Positions 34,801 to 46,800 of a stretch of DNA of 64,000 nucleotides are shown here, piece by piece. The notes under the pieces are model-generated. The model was not told the DNA's origin. It made no database searches and saw only the letters and a list, made by a program, of their open reading frames with translations. How positions within the stretch are numbered: position 1 is the first letter of the stretch; every line of letters begins with the position of its first letter. The translations under genes and the position numbers were made by a program. Where the stretch lies: the NCBI GenBank assembly GCA_017591395.1, contig WEDG01006415.1, forward strand, positions 124,001 through 188,000. The letters run 5' to 3'. The stretch is from Schistocephalus solidus. Taxonomy: Eukaryota > Platyhelminthes > Cestoda > Diphyllobothriidea > Diphyllobothriidae.

Positions 34801-37800
34801 TTAACCGAACATGAGTAGGCGGCGGAGATGTCTGCTCGGCACTCCAGCGAAATCATCAACAAAGAAAGTTAACAAAGAAAGTGTTTAAATCGGCTAACTT
34901 CAGAGAAAACGTAAGAACAAACATCACACTAGGTATGAATACATTGCTTTTACAACGATTGAGCATTTTCTTTTTCACTCCCAGTATATGCGAATGGACA
35001 TACAAAGGTTCTATTTCTAGCCCATTTCGATCTGTGATCGTTTGCGCTTTCTGCGTCCGCAAGGAAGGTGAAACATTTCAATTCACCCACATCTGAATTC
35101 AGAAACCGTTTTCGTTGAATTAGTGCGGTGAGTTCCAGGGTTCAATTGCAAGGCAACACGGTTTAATTTAACTGAAATTTATGCGCCGAGAGTTTTTAAA
35201 CATAAATAAGTGTGCAAAATCATTAGTCGCTTCATAAGCGCAGACCGTCTTGTGCCCGAAACACAGACTTTCAAGGGATTCGACGATCTTGGAAAAAATT
35301 CACGAGTAAAACTCGATTTTTCCGACGCACCTTCTTTCTTAGCCGTCATCAACCAGTAATACCCAATCCCAAGTGTGGCAAACCCTGGGATTCGAACCCG
35401 CGACCTTTGGTATTTGAGTCGAAAGCTCTACCATTGAGCCACGGGCTCGTTGTTTTTGTCGGTTGTGATCGGGAATATGATGATGGTGTGAGGCTCACCG
35501 ATCTGCTTAAGGAACATGCATGTTCCGTTGTGCCCTGGAGCTCAGACTAGAGCCCTCGCAGGCGGTTACATAGCAACGTGTAGCATATGATGGAATGGAA
35601 CCGACAAAGACAAGGGAGACCGGAATGGCCATTTCTGGCTTATACGCCGTCATCAGCCAGTCATACCCAATCCCAAGTGTGGCACACCTGGGATTTGAAC
35701 ACGCGACCTTTGGTATTTGAGTCAAACGCTCTACCATTGAGCCACGGGCTCGTTATTTTTGTCGGTTGTGATCGGGAATATGATGATAGTGTGAGGCTCA
35801 CCGATCTGCTTAAGGAACATGCATGTTCCGTTGTGCCCTGGAGCTCAGACTAGAGCCCTCGCAGGTGGTCGCATAGCGACGTGTAGCATATGATGGAATG
35901 GAACCGACAAAGACAAGGGAGACCGGAATGGCCATTTCTGGCTTATAAGCCGTCATCAGCCAGTCATACCCAATCCCAAGTGTGGCACACCTGGGATTCG
36001 AACACGCGACCTTTGGTATTTGAGTCAAACGCTCTACCATTGAGCCACGGGCTCGTTATTTTTGTCGGTTGTGATCGGGAATATGACGATAGTGTGAGGC
36101 TCACCGATCTGCTTAAGGAACATGCATGTTCCGTTGTGCCCTGGATGTCAGACAAGAGCCCTCGCAGGCGGTCGCAAAGCGAAGTGTAGCATATGATGGA
36201 ATGGAACCGACAAAGACAAGGGAGACCGGAATGGCAATTTCTGGCTTATTAGCCGTCATCAGCCAGTCATACCCAATCCCAAGTGTGGCACACCTGGGAT
36301 TCGAGGGCTATGCGACCACCTGCGAGGGCTCTAGTCTGAGCTCCAGGGCACAACGGAACATGCATGTTCCTTAAGCAGATCGGTGAGCCTCACACTATCA
36401 TCATATTCCCGATCACAACCGACAAAAACAACGAGCCCGTGGCTCAATGGTAGAGCGTTCGACTCAAATACCAAAGGTCTCGGGTTCGAATCCCAGGTGT
36501 GCCACACTTGGGATTGGGTATGACTGGCTGATGACGGCTAATAAGCCAGAAATGGCCATTCCGGTCTCCCTTGTCTTTGTCGGTTCCATTCCATCATATG
36601 CTACACGTCGCTATGCGACCGCCTGCGAGGGCTCTAGTCTGAGCTCCAGGGCACAACGGAACATGCATGTTCCTTAAGCAGATCGATGAGCCTCACACTA
36701 TCATCATATTCCCGATCACAACCGACAAAAACAACGAGCCCGTGGCTCAATGGTAGAGCGTTCGACTCAAATACCAAAGGTCTCGGGTTCGAATCCCAGG
36801 TGTGCCACACTTGGGATTGGGTATGACTGGCTGATGACGGCTAATAAGCCAGAAATGGCCATTCCGGTCTCCCTTGTCTTTGTCGGTTCCATTCCATCAT
36901 ATGCTACACGCCACTATGCGACCACCTGCGAGGGCTCTAGTCTGAGCTCCAGGGCACAACGGAACATGCATGTTCCTTAAGCAGATCGGTGAGCCTCACA
37001 CTATCATCATATTCCCGATCACAACTGACAAAAACAACGAGCCCGTGGCTCAATGGTAGAGCGTTCGACTCAAATACCAAAGGTCTCGGGTTCGAATCCC
37101 AGGTGTGCCACACTTGGGATTGGGTATGACTGGCTGATGACGGCTAATAAGCCAGAAATGGCCATTCCGGTCTCCCTTGTCTTTGTCGGTTCCATTCCAT
37201 CATATGCTACACGCCACTATGCGACCACCTGCTAGGGCTCTAGTCTGAGCTCCAGGGCACAACGGAACATGCATGTTCCTTAAACAGATCGGTGAACCTC
37301 ACACTATCATATATATATATATATATAAACCCGGCCTTCTATTCGGTCGGGGGCATAGTCCCGAGCGAATTCAAGCCAGCTGACTTGCCAGCCCTCCAGA
37401 CTGAAGCTAGCTGGATCAGATGTGTGCTCAATGTCAACTCTCACCACGTCCACCTAGCTATTATGTTGGCCCGTTCGACGGCATCGTCAGCCAGCACCAG
37501 GCTTGACCGTGATGGTACACCACACAATGTACATTGAAAGCAGTACGGCACGTGACTCGTACGCCAGTAATAGAGAGCTCCTTTTCACCGGTGAGGTTTA
37601 GAACAATTTAATGATGGATGATGCCAAACAGGCTGTTCCGCTTTAAGATTACTTGGATGTCTATAGCTGCAGAGTTGTTAACGACCGAATGCTTCCGCTG
37701 GAAAACGGCAAACTCGCTGGTTGACTTGTTATTCATATGTCGAGATACAGTTAACTAGCAGCTGGTATTTTTTCGGTTAGCCCAGGTGATTACGCAATTT

Positions 37801-40800
37801 GGAAGGCAAACCGTTGGTCACATTCGAAGCGGTGCATATCAGTTATGAAGATAGACTCCTTCCGGTTAATTGATAGTTTCTATGCATGCATTCATGTTGT
37901 CATCCGTTCGCCAGCTCTGTTGGAATAATAGGCCGGGTGCCGAGAATAGTTGAAAATACAGACGTTTACTCAGATGTACCTTGGGGATAACCAAACCTTG
38001 GATTGCATGGGCGATTTTTTTTAATAAAACAACAGGTTTAGCGAGTGGTCTTTGCATGCATTCCATTTATTTGTAGGCAACCGTCAGTGTTTTTATGTGT
38101 CGGTAGAGGACCACAGTCGTTAAACAAAGATCGTGCACGCAGTAGGAGCAAAACCCTTTCAGCTTCCAGACGCAACTGATTTCATACGGCACACAATGAC
38201 CACTGTCGTATTTTAAAAATTTCGTGATGTTTAGTTCGTTACAAAAACATTAGTAGGGAGGCACCAGTTTCGTTCTTCATATCTGAATACTTATGACATT
38301 TTTTGGGCTTTTACAAAAGTTAAAAACGACTATCTTAACTGTTCCTTCAGAGGTCCGCCAAAAAGGTTTTTCACTTAAACTTTGGGTTATACGTTCTATC
38401 AGTAGAAGTAAAACGAAATCTGCTCAGGGTTTTACACAAGGGTATAGGTCATTGGGTTAGTCAATAAAAGAACTTACTACGTAGGCGAAATATTCGCTGT
38501 CCTGGCTGAATGCAAGTTGTGTAACAACTCCCTTTGCGAAATCAATGGGTCGTCTCATCGTGTCATTTAGATCAATACCATCTAACATCATTACTCGCCC
38601 TGAAGTACAGCCAACAGCTAAAAGGTAAAAAGTGGAAGTATGTAACCAAGTTGCCAAAAATTTTCCAAATATAATCGAGGAATCGCCATGGAGGGTCGCT
38701 TCAAATTTAACGCAAACACTAGTTTGATCCACTTGTACAAAAGACGGTGGTCTCGGCAGGCGAGGACAGGACTTGAATACAGCCAACATTCTAGGCACGT
38801 AAGATACAAGGTCCCGACTGGGGGTAATGAGTTCTCACAGTCATGCTTTTGCGGGTTCGTATTCAACCGAGGCCGCCAAGTAATTTACAACTGGTCAAAG
38901 GAACTATTTCAAATCTGTCAAAACACCAACTCATGAAGTGAGAATGGTTATCTGGTACATCCTATATTGAAGGCTTAGGAAATCCTGCTTGGGCAGTCTG
39001 CATACTGTAGTAGAATTGGTGGATTCCATACGTTTGAGTAGTCGGAACAGGTACACTAACCCACGTGTGAATAAACTCAAGGTTCCCGTGGAGTCTTGTA
39101 GCTCAGGTCTTTAATGCATGGGCCGCATTCAAGCCTTGTCCTTGCTGTCGGGTGTTAACACCGAGTTTTTAATGATTGGCTCTAGGTAAATATTTAAAGT
39201 CAGACACAACAAAAATTAAAATGAGGATTTTCGGCAATGGAAACCACGCATTAATAGCAGCTAAAAAACCCCAGCCGCTGTAATTGACTTCCAAAGAGTT
39301 CAATCTAAACAAGTTCATGAATATTACTTAAGAGACTTTTGCTTTATTTCCTTACGAAGAGCTACGAAAAATGAACAACCAACTTGAATATATCGTCAAA
39401 TACCTAACGACAGGTCAACTGTATTTCCGATGATGAGAGCAGCGTACTCGCAGCCGAGTGAGCACAGGATCGGTGACTTACGTGGAAATTCATTTATCAT
39501 AATCGACTTGCGAAGCATCTACCACGCTTTTTCTCTTCGTTAACTTACCTTGGGCAAAATATGTTCTCGCACTCAGTAAATGCTACGAATTATCAAATTT
39601 TTATTGCTTTCGGCCAAAGGACTATCTATTTGTACACCTGTCTATTTCAATAAGCGATAATATGAAGCAAATCAACGTCAGTTAGCACTTGTTTAAAATT
39701 TCACTAAACAGCATGAGTGATCATTAAAAATAAGGGAAGACAATAAAAATAAAGCTAACCCAAAAACTGGCCAGTCGGGTCGTATGCACAGGATTCAAAT
39801 TCTGTTCCCTTTTCAAAAATACGCGTTTTTCACAGGCAGGCTGGAAACAATTTAAAAAAATTTGAGGCATCAGAATACTCGTTGGGACATGAATTTGTGC
39901 GTAATGACCAATAAAATTCTCGTGAGCAATAAAACACCCTGTCGTTTAAAAATAAAGGAAAGCAACACAATAAAACTTGGAACTTTTGTAGAAAATGTTT
40001 CTGCAACTGTAGTATTACGAAGCAGTGACCTATAAGGTCAAGCCAGCACGTTAGCTCAGGGTAAATTTACATTAATTACTCCCTACCGAGGCAAGACCTA
40101 ATTTTCATCTGCTGAGATAACGGATGACTTGCCTGACAATAAATACTACATTGCATTTTACGATATAAGTTCACTGACTTTAGAAGAGCATTCCTGGGAC
40201 AACTATAGCAACTCATCGAGGTCTTGTATCGGCTTAAACTTATGACAGGACTCAGTTCATACAGGAGATAAGCAAGTAAGAAGAATGAACCATAGAAAAA
40301 TGGTAGACCCACTTTTCGAGACCGACTAAGGAAAAGCAGAACACACATACATTCAGCAGACGTCCGCCGAAAGATAAGAACAAATCGACGACCCCACTCT
40401 TTAATTTGCGCCGGGTGTTCTATCCGCTGAGATATCGCAGCTACGCCTGCCAGTTACGTTAGTTGAAAGATATTCCCTTCTCTCTGGCCCGAGAGTCCAG
40501 CTTATTTTCATCCAAGCAGCCAAGCTGCTGTAAGACTTGCATAGAAAACGGTCTATATGTATCATAAAGAAGACTGTGTCCGATAAAATATATGATGCAC
40601 AATATTTTTTCTGTAAACTATAGTATCTGAAACCACCACATTAAAATAGGAAAAAAACATTTGGCTGACAACCCACATTACCCATGATCTTTTAGATAGT
40701 ACAATAATTAACTAACTAGAAGTCAAGGGAGTTCTTTTCGTCTGCAAACTCCTTCGGTATAAGAACACAGATGTTCTCAGTGACGCCCAGTGGACGATGA

Positions 40801-43800
40801 AAAATTTACGCAACCGAGAGAGAAAGCATGGACAGGGAGGATGGCAATGTAAAGGTGTCTTACCATTTCAAAGTCATCGATGAAAAACTGCTAAGGAAAT
40901 TCGCAGACAAGTCCGACTGCAATCTGCATGGCCTTAGAGCACCTGTGTGGACCACGAACGCGCTTATCATCCTCACAGCTAGAAGTACGCGCGTAGGCAC
41001 ATACAGGGTCATGGGAGGACGATCAGTCGGTGGTCCAGCCTTCGGTAAAGACTACAGTACCGCACTACTTACGCTGAATGTCCTCATCGACCATCACCAT
41101 CCCATAGATAGCACTGCGACGATCCACTCCCAGTTTGTTCGAAATAAAACAAGAAAGAACCGATTGGATCACCCCATTTTTGAATATGACAATTGTGGCT
41201 CCAAGTTGGAATATTTTAGGTGGTGGGTTCGATTTAGCATTTTCGAAAGCTGGGCCCACAGAAATAACGAACTTTCGTCGTTTCGTTGTCTACTAAAACT
41301 GCATTCTTGAAAACTTTGCAGTTGCTTGACGTGCTTCTAGACTCAGATCTCAACAAAAACTTCAGAGTACCATTGCTGTTAGCACTCATATCTCTGGCTG
41401 CGTTTATACCTATTGGATACCATTGAACACATTGCTGGGCCAAATATTATGCGCTCCAACCATCACTGAAGCCAAGAACAGCGAATGCTCCCACGGCCGC
41501 CGTTAATTAAGACGGACGAACTGCACCGTTTTTTCATGTAATCGAAAAATGCGTTGCTTCAGAGGATGGCACGTGCAGTAATGACTGAATTAGGCCCCTG
41601 TATAATTCTGTATTTACTTTTGTGTAGTTCCTGTGTAAAGGACAAAAGCGACCACCACTAGCAGAAACTGAAAGCATTCGTCATCATTCCTTCGCTTAGA
41701 GCTTTTTGTAAATAAACATCCTATCATCGGCAAAGTCTATCAAAATTTTCGGGTAGTTAACCCACAATGAAATTTCATGTAATGAATCCTTTTAGTTACT
41801 GAAAGTCGCAGTTCCAGAAATAGCATGGGAGGAATGCTTACATCGATTTGTAATTCCAAGTCTTCACCATCCCGCAATAGCCGGCTACTGTGACAAGATC
41901 CCTAGGGAGAACGTGAATTTGATTATACAATGACTAAAAACTGCAACTATTAAAAACAAAAGGTATTTCAAACTAGTATTTGTGACATTCAAATAACGTT
42001 TTTTGCAATTTAGGTAAAATTAAACTACACGTACAGCTTTGGATGAGTCGCAACGGCATTCACAATGGAGTACTCTTCTCGTTGAATCAACTGTAATGCA
42101 AAATAAATGATTGTTTGTGGTCAGAAGAATAAGGAAGCCCGATTTAGCGGGAGCCAATGGCAACTACTAACCGCGCCGGTAGCCGCAACTGCAACGAAAG
42201 AGTAAAAGCGGAGCATGCTGGCACTTGCCAGAAGGGTACTATAGAAGCTACTAAAGTAAGACCTGATTAATTGGCTATGGAACAGGGGCAATCCTGGATC
42301 ACTCGTGGCACAAGTCGACCGTCAGAGTTAATGGCCAAAATGTTAGGTCTAACACGAAGATAACTTACTATGCGTTGGCCTTGCGGCTGTGAAGCATTTA
42401 TTCCATAATTTCCAAATCAGCGCTAAAGTGTGAAATGCTTTTGAATGTAATCAGGAAGAAGGCCCCACTCAGTTAATAGCTGAGCGATTCACTGGATCCT
42501 ATGATGTTCTCAAGGGCATCTTATTTATGTAAAGTCCAAGAATCGGCCGCATAATATAGCCATTTTCAAGAAAATTGATTTCCGCACCCTTAACTCAGGT
42601 TCTTTGACAAGATAATGATCGCTTCAATGGGATTTTACTGCAATATAAATTATTAGGTAATTTGAACCATGTGAGCAGCCGTTGCATAGAAGCGCCTTAA
42701 TTCTGTGGCCTTGTACACTCGAAAAGCACCATGAGAAACAGGCATTTGGTCCATTCAATGGTGGGAAATCGAAAAGCAGTATTAAGAACAAAAATTTCCA
42801 GACGTCCAGTAGTGTAATAAGGACATTTTTATTTATATAATGGGTATCAGGAAGCCCGTTTCGTTTAGCATGACAGGCATGATTTAATCAAAAAGCCGTT
42901 ACATAATCCTGCTTAACATATGATAACTTTAATTTTGACATGACAAGAAGTTCATAAGTTCCAATCAGTGAAATTTATCTGAAGTGAACAGCGTTAGATC
43001 GTGAGTGACAGTAGAGTATGACACACCTTGACAATTTTTCCCTCTACGCCAATACTTGCAAGGACGGCGTGCGAGGTGCTAACGACAAAGTCCTCCACCA
43101 CGAACTTTTCCCTTGGGATGGTCGCATCTTCGGGATACTTTGTGTTAGCAAATTGGTTAAGGCCGCTTCAAGGAAGATTGCGTACGGAGAAAGATATCAG
43201 TTGAAATCTTGCAAAATATGGATGATATTTTGTTTAACTAACAAGTATCTACGGTCTAATAAACAGTAAACAACTTAAAACTCAAACATTGCAACTAGAA
43301 AACTTACTACTTTCCGAATAATGAAATACGTTTCCTACGAGACAAGATTGACAGCATTATCAATTGTAAGTGCAGTAAAGAGTCAGAAAAAGGCATTGGG
43401 AAGAGTTAGACGACACCTTCATATCTTAAGTGTTAAATGTACCTGGGACATCATAGGTTTTGTTACCAAAGCAAAATCCACGGCAGAGCAACCATTAATA
43501 TTAAACGTGGGTTGGGTGCTTAATACTCTGAGGACACTTACCCATCAATCAGACCGCGGTCAGCAAAGGTGACAGACATTATCTCACCAAATCTGGCTTC
43601 GTTATACCAGTACAGTAGTAGAAAGTTGGGATCTGAGAAACGAATTCTCCCTTCTGCATCGCCTGTCACAATCGATACGCCCGTAGAAACACTAAAAGCG
43701 TGACATCGAAGGAAATTTTATTGGTCGATCAGGGAGGTATTTATTCAAATATGTGGAAAGTGAGCCTCGTCGGCTGAAACATTGAAGCCTGTCATAGGGA

Positions 43801-46800
43801 GAGCGACTGTAAATAAGATAAATAAGACATTTTCTCCTATTTACTCTGAGATTTCAGGAGTTGACCTTCAGCGCCTTTCTAGATAACTGCTACATCAACA
43901 CCTGACTATTCAGAAGAAAGTGTTCGCCACAGCATCACATGGAACAACAGAGCTTAGTTATTATAATTTGCCACAACTACACGTATAGGATCCAGCCAGG
44001 AACGGCAAGTAAGCTGTTAATGTTGTTGGCTGCAGAAAGGAGTGTGTTTCCAGACTAATGGCCGATAACCAGACTAAACGTGCATCCACGCGATAATTGC
44101 TATCCAATTAGATGAAATAATTTTAAAAGATGAGAACAGTACACCAGTCGCTCGTGGATTATTCGCTCAAGTGTAACCTTGCCCGCTAGGGTTCAAACTA
44201 AATATCGAAGCACAAAAGAAAAATTATACAAGTTCTTTTATAAGGAGGCCCCTAATAACCTACCATGAAGTGATTCCAAGAAAAGTAATTGCTGTTTTAT
44301 GCATTGGAACCAGTTTTACGGCAGATTTGTAGCACGATTCCTGGGTAAAAGCTAGAAAAACAAGGGCACAGAGCATGACTTTATAAAATGCATAATGACT
44401 GGAAGTGTAATCCGAGAGAAAAACGACAACCAAAACACTTGAACCTGTTGCCAACTCACGTCGCAGTGCAGTATAGTAGGCCTCAGCAAACGGATCATAT
44501 AAACGTACTATAAATAACAACCTTTGGGTTAATCACATAGTACAGACTAAAGATTTAAAGTCCAAATCAACGGAAATTTATGGATGGAAAAACAATGGCT
44601 CAAAGTATAAATCTGCTGGCAGTTTTGTGGGAATGATAAAGTTTAATTTGTAGCCGACAGCCGAAATTTCCTATGTTCAAGACCCACTGCTTCATGTCAT
44701 TCACCTTGGCAGTGAGCACTTTCAGACTCGCAGACCTGCAGACACTTGCTCGACTTCCAAATGATCACACAAGTGCGTCCAGATAGTAGTGACTGCATCA
44801 GAATCACTTGAACACGACCTCCCCTCCCTCTAACTGTACAACGTACGTCAGTTCGACCGTCGTAGTCCGTCTATATCCGCCATATGAACCACAGCAGGGT
44901 AACACAGGGACGGTAAATTGCGTTGAATTTTAGTGAGAATAGACTTGCGATGCATCTCACTCACGCTCTGTTTCACCCCCCCCCAACCTGGATCCTATGT
45001 CAAGACAGAGTCAAGAAGAATGGAGATAGGAGAATGCATATGCGACTAGACACGACACCCCTCGGGTAATGCAACACATCGATTGCACAGCAAATGAACC
45101 TGCTTCACAAACCTACAAAAGTAGATTCAACAACGATTTCTCTCTCTCTCAGACATGACCGGACGCAATCAAAACTAGCTCCGACTTCACCCCTGGCCAA
45201 TGCTGCCTGGAACACCAAATGGTAATTCTGTGTTCAATACCTTCCTCCCACCGGTGCCTTCTGAATTTTCCCACCAACCGGAATTTGGTCTGATAATTGC
45301 AGTTCTCTGAGCAAAAACACGGCAAAGACACTAAAACGTAGGCTTCAAAATGTTCTTGTTTGGTCAGAAGTGCAGAGCATAGGGGTTTCGTCACGTAGGT
45401 TGTAGCAGGTCGCAGCATGCATCACAAGTAGGTGGTGGCAGCTTCTCTCACCCCTTAACAGGCACCCTTCTCTCATCTGCGGCTCTCCGAAGCCAGGCTC
45501 CTCCTAGTGGCCACACCCCTATAACCACCACGATCAACGGGTCATCGCAAATGAGGGTATCCGGTATTACGTGTGTCCCACACACTGTATTTTCGCATCC
45601 ATTCTCATCCCTCCCCCTTCCAAATGAAAAGGCCTACGGAAAAGGCGCGTGTCATCCTGTAGGTGATCGAGGCTAACACGAGTCGTTGTCTAATAAATAC
45701 CCCGTAACATATAGCAAAATTCACCTGCTTTTTGGGAGGTCTAAGCAGCCCAAGATAGGCATAGTACCCTCTCACCGAAAGGGGCTAGAAGAGGTGCACT
45801 AAATGGTTGCTGGAAGCATGGCATCTGCACGCTGACCATTATTCGTAGATGCAAAACTCGCGATCGGGCCACAACAGTGAACAAAAACCCTTGTCCCCAT
45901 TCGCTCCGCCCACCCTCACAGGCAGCTAGAATCCGCACACTCTGGCAGCATGAAATGTTCATTCTGTTTTAGACAATCTGTGTAGCAACCAACAAGAAAG
46001 GAGGATGACGCTAGTCGTCTGGGAACTGGCGCGCTACAAGTAGAAAATTAATGTTGTCAGTGACAACTGCTTCTCTGAGCAGAGTCAAATTAAAGAGGTG
46101 GGTGCCAACTTCAACTTCCTCTGGAGCGGCCGCCCAAAGGCAGCGAAATACGACGCTGGCACCGCTTTTGCCATCCAGAACAACATCATGGGATGACTGC
46201 CCTGTCTGGCACAGGACATCAACGACCGACTCACGACCTGCGTCTGCCTCTTCGAGGAGTCAAATTCGCCACCATCCTCAGTACACACGTTTCTCTAACA
46301 ACCACCTTCGATGAGGCGAAGAATACTTTTTTCGAGAAACTGTGCGCACTCATGGTGACTGTGTCCAAGATGGACGAGCTGGTTATCCTTGGCCATTTCA
46401 ATGCCTGCGTCGGGAAAGACCACCCTGTCTGAGAGGGAGTGCTAAGTTATCATGGGCTCTTCAATTGTAACAATAACGGGCTCCTTTGCCAAATATTTTT
46501 GGAACCTCGCCTCCTCCTGAGCAAGACCTTCTTCAGCCTTCCGATGGGAAGGATGCAACGTGGATGCATCCCCGATTGCGGCAATGGCAGCTGCTGGATT
46601 ACGTTTTCGTCCGGAGGCGAGATAGACAGGACATGCTGGTGCCCAAGGCAATCTGTGACACCCACCACTAGACGGGTTTCCGCCTCATCCTCTCCAAGAA
46701 AATGCTTCGATTGCGACCTCGCTGGAGACCACAAGGTAAGCGATCGTCTGCCAAGCGCTTATATTGCAGCAAGCAACTAGCCCAGCAACCGGAAGAACTA

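Noticed and set aside
36434..37111. Three functional tRNA genes in tandem
   Set aside because: A- and B-boxes are good, but acceptor and anticodon stems do not pair, so they are tRNA-derived repeats.
35507..37235. Five similar open frames of 60-76 codons (MVERxTQIPKV...) that could look like a gene family
   Set aside because: They are translations of the 303-bp tRNA-derived repeat, and each frame starts inside the A-box region.
40380..40445. Possible tRNA-like head (reverse complement with a GATATCTCAGCGG segment)
   Set aside because: No convincing B-box at the right distance and no matching body, so not listed as a SINE.
43321..43572. Plus-strand 83-codon frame
   Set aside because: It overlaps CFAP251 exon 5 on the opposite strand at its end and has no motif.
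44260..44520. An 86-codon frame starting MLFIVRLYDPF read as one exon with a WD-like YDP motif
   Set aside because: Only the last 88 nt (44264-44351) fit CFAP251 by sequence and phase. The upstream part lies in the intron.
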